A stretch of 32,517 nucleotides of DNA from Planctomycetaceae bacterium (lineage in GTDB: Bacteria; Planctomycetota; Planctomycetia; Pirellulales; UBA1268). A program made the translations under genes and the position numbers. Numbering within the stretch: the first letter of the stretch is position 1; each line of letters begins with the position of its first letter. Below the pieces are notes generated by a model. The model was not told the DNA's origin. It saw only the letters and a list, made by a program, of their open reading frames with translations, and searched no databases. Positions 1-8,728 of the stretch are shown piece after piece. The DNA lies in assembly GCA_902629495.1 (NCBI GenBank), contig CACORA010000024.1:1-32517 (forward strand), written 5' to 3'.

Positions 1-299
1 ATCACTTGACCGAGACACTCGCAACGATTTTGGGAAGTAACCATCGTGATATCATCAAATTCTCCCTGTAGAGCAGGGTCGTCTTTTGCATCAAAGAGGT
101 TGAGGACGTTATATGATGCCAGTCGTATCGCCTTGTCAGGTCTAGGAAGCGGCTCTTTCCGTCCATATCGTATTTCCTCCGCATGAAGAATCGGGAGCAC
201 AAGGAGAAACGTACCGTATAACAGAAAGGACAACAGTCCTGGGTGACGATTGTTTGTCCAAGATAGTGCGCGGCTATCTTCGCAGCTGGCAATGGGCAT
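1..299 (-). CDS. Secreted endonuclease/exonuclease/phosphatase-family protein (5' part only)
   Basis: Reading the minus strand from the ATG at 299 gives 99 codons with no stop before the window edge, so only the N-terminus is present. A hydrophobic stretch at about residues 21–40 (LLSFLLYGTFLLVLPILHAE) looks like a signal peptide. It is followed by RLASYNVLNLFDAKDDP and then a QNRCECLGQV segment. The S-Y-N-V-L-N-L-F-D start and the downstream R-C-x-x-L pattern are typical of the EEP metal-dependent phosphohydrolase superfamily, in which the Asn after the first strand helps bind metal. The catalytic Glu, Asp and His would lie beyond the edge. AGG sits directly against the ATG, so the exact start is uncertain. 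A frame from TTG at 292 is a shadow of this one. The substrate cannot be told: nuclease, lipid phosphatase and alkaline phosphatase-like members all exist. Confidence 0.72.
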   Translation of the reverse strand, partial: MPIASCEDSRALSWTNNRHPGLLSFLLYGTFLLVLPILHAEEIRYGRKEPLPRPDKAIRLASYNVLNLFDAKDDPALQGEFDDITMVTSQNRCECLGQV

Positions 300-316
300 C
301 CTTGTACACTTTCTCA

Positions 317-367
317 AGTATCATTCGTTCATGAGCATCATTGGGTCGCCCCTGAACTCATGATACT
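317..367. repeat. Imperfect inverted repeat between the two leftmost genes
   Basis: The right arm CTCATGATACT (357–367) is complementary to AGTATCAT (317–324) plus ATGAG (331–335), with six extra bases between the two parts of the left arm. It lies in the 206-nt gap downstream of the DUF1559 gene and upstream of the EEP gene, both on the minus strand. It has no T-run on either side, so an intrinsic terminator is unlikely. A regulator site or a transcript-end structure are both possible. Confidence 0.3.
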
Positions 368-505
368 AGTAAGAAACTCCATAGATTCAAACCAAAGCCC
401 GCAACGCTAAGGCATATTGTTGATTCACGATGCATCAGCACGTCATGACTATGTTTCAGCCACATTCCCTAGCAGTTTAGTCACCTGCAAATGGCAAGTG
501 GGAAA

Positions 506-1477
506 CTAATCAACACTCACAATTTCACCACAATTCTTCGACATTAAGCCGGTCACAATATTCTTGTCTGTACTCTCATTCAAAAAATGAACAGAGCCAT
601 CACACATCAATACTGATGCACCAGACGGGTGATCTGACAACAAGGGCGTATTAACCTCTTTCCAAACATCACTTGGATCAGGATTGATGATAGCTGGTGT
701 CGAATTATTATGGCCAATCTCCGAACAGTTGAGCCCCGAAGCCCAGACACCTCGCGCACTATTATTCGAGCCGCCCCTGAGACCACTACCGGTAATTTCA
801 CAGACGACAACCGTCTTTGAGAGACCATCCGTTATTTGAGAGAACCGTGTGCCGCCATCAAGATTATCTGCGTTCTTTCTTAGCAGAACACCACTATGTT
901 CCTCATACCTATCACCATTTGGCTTCAAAAACTGCGGTTCATTATGATTCGGTCCAGCATTGCCGAAATAGTCTGTACAGGCCATGCCTTCATATTGCCC
1001 AGCTGTAACAATAAAACCATTTCTTCGTGTGGAATCTTCCCGAGCCGTCGATGGACATAAATAGGTTGGGATTTTTGTGTGGGTAGCATTCTCATTAATT
1101 TTATCAATGAAATTTGCAGCCAAATAAAGACGTGAATCACCTGAAGCAACATCTGGATCTGCAACGGCATCCCACGTTGCTTGTAACTGACTCTGCTCCA
1201 TGAAGTCCAGAAAAAAGCTAGACCAGCCAACCGTTTTGAAATTACTCTGCTTCACACGTCCGGGTGGAAAACGCTCTTTCCTCGCAGTCGCAAAATTATG
1301 CATACCCAGACCCATCTGCTTCAGATTATTTGTGCAATTGGCTCGACGCGCAGCTTCTCGAGCTGACTGTACTGCTGGGAGTAGAAGCCCAATCAAGACC
1401 CCAATAATGGCAATCACCACTAACAACTCAACAAGCGTAAATGCCTTCTTTGCCATATTCATACGATCACCTTTCAT
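506..1477 (-). CDS. DUF1559 (H-X9-DG) prepilin-like protein
   Basis: About 323 residues. The N-terminus [20 protein letters not shown] is a type IV prepilin cleavage/methylation signal (A|F-T-L-V-E) followed by the hydrophobic pilin helix, then [15 protein letters not shown] and the [13 protein letters not shown] block typical of planctomycete DUF1559 proteins. Near the C-terminus [12 protein letters not shown] matches the H-X9-DG signature exactly. Such proteins occur in many copies in planctomycetes and are thought to be pseudopilin-like surface or secretion components; their function is not established. Three nearby ATGs are possible (1477, 1462, 1456). 1477 has GAGGCGG before it and 1462 has AAGGTGAT; the long form from 1516 lacks an obvious ribosome site. 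No pilus assembly genes are adjacent. Confidence 0.93.
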   Translation of the reverse strand: MKGDRMNMAKKAFTLVELLVVIAIIGVLIGLLLPAVQSAREAARRANCTNNLKQMGLGMHNFATARKERFPPGRVKQSNFKTVGWSSFFLDFMEQSQLQATWDAVADPDVASGDSRLYLAANFIDKINENATHTKIPTYLCPSTAREDSTRRNGFIVTAGQYEGMACTDYFGNAGPNHNEPQFLKPNGDRYEEHSGVLLRKNADNLDGGTRFSQITDGLSKTVVVCEITGSGLRGGSNNSARGVWASGLNCSEIGHNNSTPAIINPDPSDVWKEVNTPLLSDHPSGASVLMCDGSVHFLNESTDKNIVTGLMSKNCGEIVSVD

Positions 1478-1802
1478 GCCGCCTCTGGTTTTGTGGATGG
1501 TGTGATACACAACCATTTCCTGAATTGATTTGACTCTTCGTACCTACCAACCGATCCCAATACATCCAAGGAAAACACGATCCAGCTCGATTTTCCATGA
1601 AAAAGTCACTCGACTTCTTCGAGTATATAAATAAACGCCAACAATATCTTTAACTTTTATCGTTTCTCTCGACTGGCAGCTCAGAGAACGCTTTTTTACA
1701 ATAAAAATCGATGTCTGATCACTTTTCACTTGGAAAAGCAGCGACTTTCAGATAGCACAGGCTTTGTATCTGGATGCAGGCTGGCGTCTTTCCTTGGACA
1801 CC

Positions 1803-1907
1803 ATGGTACGAATCGTCATATTTTTACTGATAAGCTCTTTCGGGCTCGCTTCCATGCTGGGGCATGCCGGGTTCCACGTTCTTGGCCTGCACACGTACAG
1901 GAAATGA
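1803..1907 (+). CDS. Possible 34-residue hydrophobic small protein
   Basis: The frame from the ATG at 1803 encodes MVRIVIFLLISSFGLASMLG, a hydrophobic stretch like a membrane helix or signal peptide, then a His/Gly-rich tail ending HTYRK. A plus-strand terminator follows 112 nt downstream, and no other plus-strand gene in the gap would explain it. Against it, no clear Shine-Dalgarno sequence precedes the ATG, and a frame this short arises easily by chance. It could also be the remnant of a longer secreted protein gene. Confidence 0.2.
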   Translation: MVRIVIFLLISSFGLASMLGHAGFHVLGLHTYRK

Positions 1908-2018
1908 AACCCTCAATGGAGCTTATTAGAGTCTGAACTTAGCAGGACAACGAGCCTGAGCCCCGTTCTGCGATTCACTAAAAATAAAAGAAGATAGCGT
2001 CAACACGTTTCATAAGAC

Positions 2019-2046
2019 GGGGGAGGCCTTGTGCCTCCCCCTTTTT
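2019..2046 (+). terminator. Rho-independent terminator, plus strand
   Basis: GGGGGAGGC (2019–2027), loop CTTGT, then GCCTCCCCC (2033–2041), followed directly by TTTTT. This is a perfect 9-bp GC-rich stem with a U-tract on the plus strand. Read on the minus strand the stem is not followed by a comparable T-run, so it serves the minus-strand sulfatase operon ending at 2135 less well, although it may still slow that transcript. Confidence 0.75.
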
Positions 2047-2134
2047 CTGATGGTGATACGATAGGAAAGACACTCGTTGTATCCGGTCAGCAACGTCGAC
2101 GATCGTTTGCACCCTGCAGAAAGAAACAAATGTT

Positions 2135-3637
2135 CTATTGGGTCACCACTGGTCGGATTCTCCTTCTGAGTACGGCATCGAGTGCATCTCGCATGTGATT
2201 ACACACACTGGCTTCGGATGGATTATCAATTTGATTGCTGGCTTCAACGAATATCGGTAGACCATGATCAATGCTCGCAAGACGACCATAGTCATACAGT
2301 TCTTCCGCAAGTATTTTTCTAGCAGGCCATTGCACCCAGCGTGTATATCGATGTGTTGGGCTTCGTATGGAATACCCCATGACCTCAGGATCCTCTTTTT
2401 TCCATGGCCTTGCGTACTGGCTCATCGCATACAACCGGCCATTCGCAGTGGGATCATCAAGTATGGGCTCGAGCGTCTGGCCATCGATTAATGGTGGCGG
2501 CATCAGGTCTGCAAGCCCAGCGACTGTCGGATAAAGGTCAACATACTCCACTAAGGCAGATGTCGACACTCCGGGTGCTGCCATGTTTGGGACCCGAATA
2601 AGGAGCGGCACACGCGTGTCTCGCTCAAAGTTTGTTTGTTTACACCAATGATCTGCTTCACCAAGCGAGTACCCATGATCCCCCCACAAGACAACAATCG
2701 TGTTTTCAGCAAGGCCACAGGCAGAAAGTGCTTCAAGGAGACGGCCAACTAACGCATCAATGTAACTTACGCATGCGTAATACCCATGTCGGAGTTTGTT
2801 AATCTGTTCGGCGGATAATTGCTCGTCAGATGGAATATCTGTGTACCCCCCAAGCTCCGCATGATCAGGATACGCATACGCAGACACATTACTTGTTCGC
2901 TCGGTGTGTTGGACTGTTGCAAATGAACTTCGATCATACAGATCCCAATATCGCTTTGGTGCGCAGAAAGGAAGGTGTGGCTTTAAGAAGCCGACTGCAA
3001 GAAAGAACGGCGTGCCTTCGTTTCTGAACGTACGAAGGGCCTCAATCGCACGATCAACAATCTTTCCATCGCTGTACGCATCATCAGGGACAGCTGCAGC
3101 TTCTGCTGCGACCCCTTTTTTCTTATCTGATGCATTCTCTGGAAGAGCATAATTCGTCCATGTTGCTTCCTGAATCACTGGAGGCACGGACCATGATTCT
3201 GGATCCTCTTCACTCTGCCTCCCACTGAAGGTCTTACCGATACTCTGTGTATGATAGCCTGCTTTCATAAATAACTGCGGGAGTGTGACCACGCTTGGAC
3301 ACGTGTCACGAAAATGGTGACGGTTGTGCCAAACCCGTGTGTTGTCTGGGAGTCGGCCAGTAAAGACGGATGTTCGTGATGGACCGCAGACCGCCTGATT
3401 ACAGTACGCTGCAAGAAAAATACGAGATGATTTGGCAAATCGATCAATAGCCGGTGTTTTGGCAAGCGTATCTCCATAACAACCAAGCGATGGTCTTAGG
3501 TCATCGATCGAGAGAAAAAGAATATTCGGAGGCGTGTCGCCTGATGCAGCGTCTGTCGTTGCGAAACAGAAGAATCCCATGAGACCACAGAAGAATGACA
3601 ATACATTAGTCGAAAATCGCTTCACAGATACACTCAC
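2135..3637 (-). CDS. Secreted sulfatase, iduronate-2-sulfatase-like
   Basis: 500 residues. A signal peptide at about 1–31 is followed by PPNILFLSIDDLRPSLGCYG (the N-terminal metal-binding DD), then C84-G-P-S-R, the formylglycine active-site motif, and TGRLPDNTRVW. Further on come KPHLPF and LWGDHGYSLGEADHWCKQTN, the second metal/sulfate-binding region. The D-L-R-P-S-L-G-C-Y-G block and the long spacing to the GDHG motif resemble iduronate-2-sulfatase (family S1, IDS-like), which removes 2-O-sulfate from uronic acids. The real substrate is unknown and may be an algal or other sulfated glycan. Start is GTG at 3637 with GGAAGG just upstream. It is the last of three co-directional sulfatase genes, 22 nt after the previous stop. 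The Cys needs conversion by a formylglycine-generating enzyme not encoded here. Confidence 0.93.
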   Translation of the reverse strand: MSVSVKRFSTNVLSFFCGLMGFFCFATTDAASGDTPPNILFLSIDDLRPSLGCYGDTLAKTPAIDRFAKSSRIFLAAYCNQAVCGPSRTSVFTGRLPDNTRVWHNRHHFRDTCPSVVTLPQLFMKAGYHTQSIGKTFSGRQSEEDPESWSVPPVIQEATWTNYALPENASDKKKGVAAEAAAVPDDAYSDGKIVDRAIEALRTFRNEGTPFFLAVGFLKPHLPFCAPKRYWDLYDRSSFATVQHTERTSNVSAYAYPDHAELGGYTDIPSDEQLSAEQINKLRHGYYACVSYIDALVGRLLEALSACGLAENTIVVLWGDHGYSLGEADHWCKQTNFERDTRVPLLIRVPNMAAPGVSTSALVEYVDLYPTVAGLADLMPPPLIDGQTLEPILDDPTANGRLYAMSQYARPWKKEDPEVMGYSIRSPTHRYTRWVQWPARKILAEELYDYGRLASIDHGLPIFVEASNQIDNPSEASVCNHMRDALDAVLRRRIRPVVTQ

Positions 3638-3659
3638 GTGCCTTCCAGGATGGCATCAA

Positions 3660-5117
3660 CTACTGCCGGGGAGTTGCTGACTTCTTTTTTTGCTTCTTTT
3701 GCTTCGGTTGGGCCAGTACCGGATCATAATCTGAGTTTGGAAGCATCCTTTCAGCATCGACGTCCTTGCGCCATGCACTCAATGCAGACAAAAGTTCTGA
3801 CATAATGACAGGTTGCGTTGATGCAAGATTATGCTGTTCTCCAATATCGGTTTCGAGGTCATAGAGTTCCTTGGATTCTGGATCGAATGAGTCAATCAGT
3901 TTCCAACGTCCTCTGCGAATCACACTTCCTGGTGTGCTGAAAGGGTGCTTGTTGTAATGAGGAAAGTGCCAATACAGGGCATCTCTTTCTAAGTGTCCCT
4001 CTTTCAGAACAACACTGAGATCACAACCGTCGATATGTTGTGAAGCATGAAGCGGACAATCTGCAGCGGTAAGACATGTTGGATACAAATCAGAACTTGT
4101 AACAGGAACAGTACAGACACTACCCGGAGATGCGACATTTGGCCAACGTATCAACAGAGGAACACGAATACCTCCTTCGTACAATGACCCTTTATTGGCT
4201 CTCAACGGAGCATTACTTGTTGCATGAGCAAAGCCACCATTATCACTGGTAACAATGACAAGTGTCTGGTCCCTTATGCCTCGCTTATCCAATACTTCCA
4301 GTAGTCGACCAAGACTTTCATCAACACTCTCCACCATCGCTGCATATGCCGGAGTGCCCTGACGATCTTTTTCAGATATCACGTCATACCGTTGCATCAT
4401 GTCAGGCTTCGCCTGCAGCGGCGAGTGAACGGCATAGTGTGAAAAATAAAGAAAGAATGGCTTTTCATGTGGCTCCATGAGAAACTTCACGGCCTCGTCA
4501 GTGAGACGATCAGTGAGATATTCACCTTTCTGCCCACTCGGTAATACCATCCACCTGGCTCGTTGGTTTGTTGTCGGGATTGACCAGTTTCCCTCATAGG
4601 GGAAAAAGTAGCTCCCAGGAGCTCCATGTGCATTCCCACCAATATTTTTGTCAAAACCGTGATGCTCTGGTAAAGAAAATGGCTCACTCCCAAGATGCCA
4701 TTTACCAATGTGCATCGTTTCATAGCCTGAACGTCTGAGTGCCTCAGGTAATGTACATTCCTCTAATGGCAGGCCTCGTAGAAATCTCCCCTCTCGTAAA
4801 CGTGCCGCAGGATTCCAACGGCCAGACGGCAACCAATTTGTGAGAAGCAGACGGGCAGGATACTTTCCTGTGAGAATAGCTGCCCGTGTTGGCGAACACA
4901 CCGGACAAGCAGCATAGGCATCCGTAAAGCGAACACCTTCAGAGGCAAGGCGATCCATATGTGGCGTGTGATAGTACGAACTGCCATAACAACCAACGTC
5001 TCTCCACCCAAGATCATCCACCAGAAACAGAATGATATTCAATGGTTGTTGTGCCGCATTAACCCATGTTGCTCCTAAACATGCCGTGAGAAACAAGCAG
5101 ACCACAAGGACTCTCAT
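3660..5117 (-). CDS. Secreted arylsulfatase A / GALNS-like sulfatase
   Basis: 485 residues from the ATG at 5117, which overlaps the upstream gene's TGA as ATGA; the frame stays open further upstream, but the overlap and a signal peptide starting MRVLVVCLFLTACLG fix this start. Features are FLVDDLGWRDVGCYGSSYYH, then C74-S-P-T-R-A with TGKYPARLLLTNW, HIGKWHLG, VTSDNGG and GSLYEGGIRVPLLIRWP, the standard arylsulfatase order. Y-P-A-R-L-L-L-T-N-W resembles the S1 subfamilies that act on sulfated glycosaminoglycan-like chains; the substrate is inferred only. The C-terminus has a lysine-rich tail (KQKKQKKK). Translational coupling to the double sulfatase suggests the two products work on the same polymer. 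Confidence 0.93.
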   Translation of the reverse strand: MRVLVVCLFLTACLGATWVNAAQQPLNIILFLVDDLGWRDVGCYGSSYYHTPHMDRLASEGVRFTDAYAACPVCSPTRAAILTGKYPARLLLTNWLPSGRWNPAARLREGRFLRGLPLEECTLPEALRRSGYETMHIGKWHLGSEPFSLPEHHGFDKNIGGNAHGAPGSYFFPYEGNWSIPTTNQRARWMVLPSGQKGEYLTDRLTDEAVKFLMEPHEKPFFLYFSHYAVHSPLQAKPDMMQRYDVISEKDRQGTPAYAAMVESVDESLGRLLEVLDKRGIRDQTLVIVTSDNGGFAHATSNAPLRANKGSLYEGGIRVPLLIRWPNVASPGSVCTVPVTSSDLYPTCLTAADCPLHASQHIDGCDLSVVLKEGHLERDALYWHFPHYNKHPFSTPGSVIRRGRWKLIDSFDPESKELYDLETDIGEQHNLASTQPVIMSELLSALSAWRKDVDAERMLPNSDYDPVLAQPKQKKQKKKSATPRQ

Positions 5118-8113
5118 GAATTGTCTCCACTGGTAGATGACACACTTGCTTGTTTCCCTCGCTTTTTTGATCGATTCAGTTTCTTTGCATTCACCTGAGG
5201 TAAAAACTGAATCATTTCTGATTTGATTGACTGATGCTCTGGACTGTTGCAAAGATTCTTCCATTCATGAGGATCTTCAAGAAGATCATAGAGTTCTTCT
5301 CCGCCATCGGCATAACGAATGTATCGATATCGGTCACTTCGCAGTGCATGATTTCCTTGCCCATGCGTGGTCAAGGCAGGACGGCTTCGACGTGCATGCG
5401 GATCCTTCAGCAGAGACGCCAAACTGACACCGTCAATATTCTGTGGTCGTGGCATATCGCAAAGATCCGTGAGCGTAGGAAAAAGATCAATCAGACCAAC
5501 TGGCTGGCCTGTTGTATGCTTCAAAGACGCCACCTGACCATCTGGCTGTTTGATAATGAGCGGAACTCGCGTCGATCGTTCCCATAATGTGAACTTATGA
5601 AGATGATTTTTTTCACCAAAGTGCCAACCATGATCTGACCAGAAAACAACAATCGTATTGTCTTTGGAGGGCCCTGATTCAAGGGCCGTTAATAATTCTC
5701 CAACGAGTGCATCCGCAAATGAGATATTTGCAAGATACGCCTGAAGAATATCCTGCTCTGCATCCTCACGACGTATAAGATCCAGATCTTCACGACGGTA
5801 TGCTGCCATGGTCTGTCCACCATTTGGAACGTCCGTAAGGTCATCATGCTTGATGGGTGGCTTGGAGAGTGACTCTACATCATACAAATCGAAGTAGTGA
5901 CGCGGTGCATACCAAGGTAAATGAGGACGATAGATACCAACCGCAAAAAAGAATGACTCTTTGGTTGGTTTTTTAAGAAATGCCTTGGCCCACTCCACAA
6001 GTTGCCCATCCCCCATATCAGCATCCGTAACATCGAATGGCCCCCAATCAAACTCCCGCGGATTTTTCGGAGGACGGGTGAGTTTTTTTACTGACAAAAG
6101 ACCATTGAGTGGAAACCCTTCAGGCCAGTGGAATGACTGTCCTTCACCGCGGTTGAGAAATTGATGATAGTGGCTATCGAACACCTGATCAAAATACTGA
6201 TTCCAATCACTCCGACGATTAAAGCCCGGCATGTGATGGTAGATTTTTCCACCACCGAGCACATAGTAACCATGCTGCTGAAACCATGACGGAATCGTTG
6301 AGATATCTGGCATTGCCTCATGCCAGATGACTGAGTTGTCGTAAATGCCCGTGGTGCCCGGCATCCTTCCCGTCAACACGGCAGTTCGAGACGGGTTACA
6401 TACTGGTGCTGGACAATGAGCGTTTGTGAAAAGCAAACCCTGCTGGGCAAGACGATCGATATGAGGCGTCTGAACATCAGGATGGCCACCCAGACAGCCA
6501 ATCCAGTCATTCATATCATCGACAACAATCATAAGTACATTGGGGCGCTGTCTGCGATGGAGTGAGGCAGACGGGCTATTTGAAACCACCTGTTCAGCTG
6601 AAACTGATGGATCGTTATCACCAAAAAAATACTCTGGGTATTTCCACTCCCGTTTTCGACTTTCTTTTTTACTCTCGACTGAATGAACCTCTTTCTTGAA
6701 TTGCATCAATACTTTGTGATCAAGCAATGGATCATTTGTCTCACGTCGCCATTGATGCAGGCTCTTGGACAGTCCGTCTAATGTCGCTGCATACGTTGCA
6801 TGACCTGCAAGATTTACAAACTCATATGGATCCTTTTCAAGATCGTAGAGTTCATAACGCGGCGGTTTACGCATTTCCTGATAGGCACGTCGCACATGAT
6901 CATCAGCATCATTGATCACATCCGGAGAAATCTCCAGTTTTTCAAAGGCAAAAAGCACTCCTGGATTTTCTTCGTCAGGCAGAAGATTCTCAATGAGTTT
7001 GTAGCGTGCCGTACGCACGGAACGTTGTGGATAGAAGTTTTCCTTGGCCGCATGCGTATGGAATTCAGCAAAGAGGTGATGCCGCCAATCTGCATCGTTG
7101 CCTTGTAAAAGAGGAACAAGTGATTCCCCTGCAAGCCCCGGAACCGGCGTCACACCGGCTGCCTCAAGAAAGGTTGGCATCAAATCGACCGTTGATACAA
7201 GCTCATCGCACACCAGACCCGATTGTGCCACGCGAGGCCAGCGGACAACCATCGGCACACGGAGCCCGCCCTCGTAACACGTTCGCTTCCCACGAAACAG
7301 ATCAGCACCATGATCCCCAATGTACACAACAAGCGTATTGTCAGCTTTTCCAGATTGATCCAAAGCATCCAGTAAGTCACCTACAAGAGAATCTAGCCGC
7401 ATCATGCAGTTGTAATAGTCGGCTGTGTAGGCACGTAGCTTTGGTGTATCAATTCCCAAATATGCAAGCGGCTTTACATCATCCTGCGAAAGTGGCTTGG
7501 CTGGACGACCATCCACCTGACGTAACCAGGGTCTGTGGGCATCAGGATAATTGATGCTCAGAAAAAACGGAGCATCTCCAGCCCCAATGAACTCAGTTGC
7601 ATGTCGAGCATATGACTCAAGATCTTTCCGCTCAAAGTTCGCTTTCCGAACTGCATCAAAATCAAACGAGAAAGAATCTTCCGGATTGACATGCAGTTTC
7701 CCGATAAGACCGGTACGGTAGCCGGACTCATTGAGCGAACGAACAATATTTGGAATATCGGGCCGATACAGCCTGAAATTCCAGGTTGCCAATCCAACCT
7801 GACCGTGCTGGTGGGGATAGAGTCCAGTAAGAAAACTTGCTCGCGATGGACTGCAACCTGCCTGAGCGACCCATGCATGTGAAAAACGAACACCTTCACG
7901 TGCAAGCGCATCGATTCGTGGAGTCTGGACAGAGGGCTCTTTGTAGCAACCAAGTTCCGGACCATTATCTTCTGACACAATCAACAGAATGTTTGGTGGC
8001 TTGGCTTGCCCGAGCGACGCCATTCCCAGTGGCAAAAGTAGAGAGAAAAAGAAGCAGAAAAAAACGTTCATGCGAAAAACAACTGTTTTTTTATTATCGC
8101 AGCAATGTGACAT
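5114..8113 (-). CDS. Double sulfatase: sulfamidase-like domain fused to IDS-like domain
   Basis: About 999 residues from the ATG at 8113; a later ATG at 8071 begins directly at the signal peptide MNVFFCFFFSLLLPLG and is a fair alternative. The frame extends to a GTG at 8218, but that start looks unlikely. Domain 1 (about residues 37–465) has LLIVSEDNGPELGCY, C87-S-P-S-R, TGLYPHQHGQ, YIGDHGADLFRGKRTCYEGG and resembles heparan N-sulfatase (SGSH). A charged linker (about 475–520) leads to domain 2 (about 525–975) with VLMIVVDDMNDWIGCLGGHP, C572-N-P-S-R, FWSDHGWHFGEKNHL and ELYDLLEDPHEWKNL, resembling iduronate-2-sulfatase. Domain 2 has no signal peptide and there is no stop in the linker, so one chain carries two complete active sites. 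It is the first sulfatase gene of the operon. Substrates are inferred, not shown. Confidence 0.92.
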   Translation of the reverse strand: MSHCCDNKKTVVFRMNVFFCFFFSLLLPLGMASLGQAKPPNILLIVSEDNGPELGCYKEPSVQTPRIDALAREGVRFSHAWVAQAGCSPSRASFLTGLYPHQHGQVGLATWNFRLYRPDIPNIVRSLNESGYRTGLIGKLHVNPEDSFSFDFDAVRKANFERKDLESYARHATEFIGAGDAPFFLSINYPDAHRPWLRQVDGRPAKPLSQDDVKPLAYLGIDTPKLRAYTADYYNCMMRLDSLVGDLLDALDQSGKADNTLVVYIGDHGADLFRGKRTCYEGGLRVPMVVRWPRVAQSGLVCDELVSTVDLMPTFLEAAGVTPVPGLAGESLVPLLQGNDADWRHHLFAEFHTHAAKENFYPQRSVRTARYKLIENLLPDEENPGVLFAFEKLEISPDVINDADDHVRRAYQEMRKPPRYELYDLEKDPYEFVNLAGHATYAATLDGLSKSLHQWRRETNDPLLDHKVLMQFKKEVHSVESKKESRKREWKYPEYFFGDNDPSVSAEQVVSNSPSASLHRRQRPNVLMIVVDDMNDWIGCLGGHPDVQTPHIDRLAQQGLLFTNAHCPAPVCNPSRTAVLTGRMPGTTGIYDNSVIWHEAMPDISTIPSWFQQHGYYVLGGGKIYHHMPGFNRRSDWNQYFDQVFDSHYHQFLNRGEGQSFHWPEGFPLNGLLSVKKLTRPPKNPREFDWGPFDVTDADMGDGQLVEWAKAFLKKPTKESFFFAVGIYRPHLPWYAPRHYFDLYDVESLSKPPIKHDDLTDVPNGGQTMAAYRREDLDLIRREDAEQDILQAYLANISFADALVGELLTALESGPSKDNTIVVFWSDHGWHFGEKNHLHKFTLWERSTRVPLIIKQPDGQVASLKHTTGQPVGLIDLFPTLTDLCDMPRPQNIDGVSLASLLKDPHARRSRPALTTHGQGNHALRSDRYRYIRYADGGEELYDLLEDPHEWKNLCNSPEHQSIKSEMIQFLPQVNAKKLNRSKKRGKQASVSSTSGDNS

Positions 8114-8223
8114 GTTTGTGGCCTGACTTTCATAAAACACATGCGTCCTTGAAACAACATATACAGCTTCGACTGGACTTGATGCGTTCCAGTTCCATTT
8201 TTCTCTAACGGTGTACACACATG

Positions 8224-8589
8224 TTATTTATCATCATCACTTCCTGAGCTTTCACCTTCATCTTGATCCTGCTTGCCACGACGGTGCGGCAACGGCGACT
8301 CATTTCTTCGGAAGACAGCAACAACATCTTCAATCGGGACAACGTACAGAAGATTGTTCTGTTCGAAGTCTACCGGAATGGAATTCCGCGGATGAAAGAG
8401 AACCTTATCGTACTTCTCAATAGGAAAGTCTGCGTCTCGCTCCACCTGAAGACTCACCTCAACGACTCGCCCTGTAATGGTCGGAATTTCAGCCTGATCA
8501 GGAAGCACAATTCCACCTCGTGTTTTCTGGCGACTCTCATCTTTCCGGATCAATACCCGCATTCCAAGCGGTTCAACCGATTCGTTCAC
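8224..8589 (-). CDS. GroES-like co-chaperonin with acidic C-terminal tail
   Basis: 121 residues from the GTG at 8589, chosen because AAAGGAAA lies at proper distance and the family N-terminus begins there (ESVEPLGMRVLIRKDES, compare the R-P-L-G-D-R-V-L of GroES). KTRGGIVLPD corresponds to the mobile loop that docks to GroEL, and ITGRVVEV, YDKVLFHPRNS and VVPIEDVVAVF follow in the expected order. GroES is usually close to 95 residues; the extra length is a polar tail with Asp, Glu and Ser (QDEGESSGSDDD). No groEL is adjacent, so this looks like a paralog. The double sulfatase start lies 110 nt downstream on the same strand, so co-transcription is possible. Whether it works with GroEL cannot be seen from sequence. 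Confidence 0.85.
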   Translation of the reverse strand: MNESVEPLGMRVLIRKDESRQKTRGGIVLPDQAEIPTITGRVVEVSLQVERDADFPIEKYDKVLFHPRNSIPVDFEQNNLLYVVPIEDVVAVFRRNESPLPHRRGKQDQDEGESSGSDDDK

Positions 8590-8728
8590 AGAATTTCCTT
8601 TCGTGGACCAAACTCCCAACTTTCTGCTCATACCCACACGCCACTTGCCGAGTATCTCCTCACCATGCGACGATCTATACAGAGTACTACACAAACAAGG
8701 GCAGCGGAACAAACGCTGATCGTCAACC

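Larger units (their letters stand above)
1478..2134. other. Long gene-poor gap between the DUF1559 gene and the sulfatase operon
   Basis: About 650 nt with no convincing conserved gene. It contains a short hairpin upstream of the DUF1559 gene (ACTCGA at 1608–1613 and TCGAGT at 1619–1624, 5-nt loop) next to an AT-rich TATATAAATA tract that may belong to that gene's promoter, a possible 34-codon hydrophobic peptide at 1803–1907, and a strong plus-strand terminator at 2019–2046. Other open frames here (minus 1544–1729 and plus 1730–1936) start with GTG or weak contexts and encode nothing recognisable. Confidence 0.6.

Noticed and set aside
2..292. Minus-strand frame from a TTG start at the left edge
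   Set aside because: It begins with a weak start and is out of frame with the EEP-family protein, which has a clear motif and signal peptide.
1730..1936. 68-codon plus-strand frame upstream of the terminator
   Set aside because: Its composition is not protein-like, and a GTG/weak context starts it; the hydrophobic 34-codon frame is a somewhat better candidate.
7006..7554. 182-codon plus-strand frame
   Set aside because: It is antisense to the double sulfatase, whose motifs are complete, and its composition looks random.
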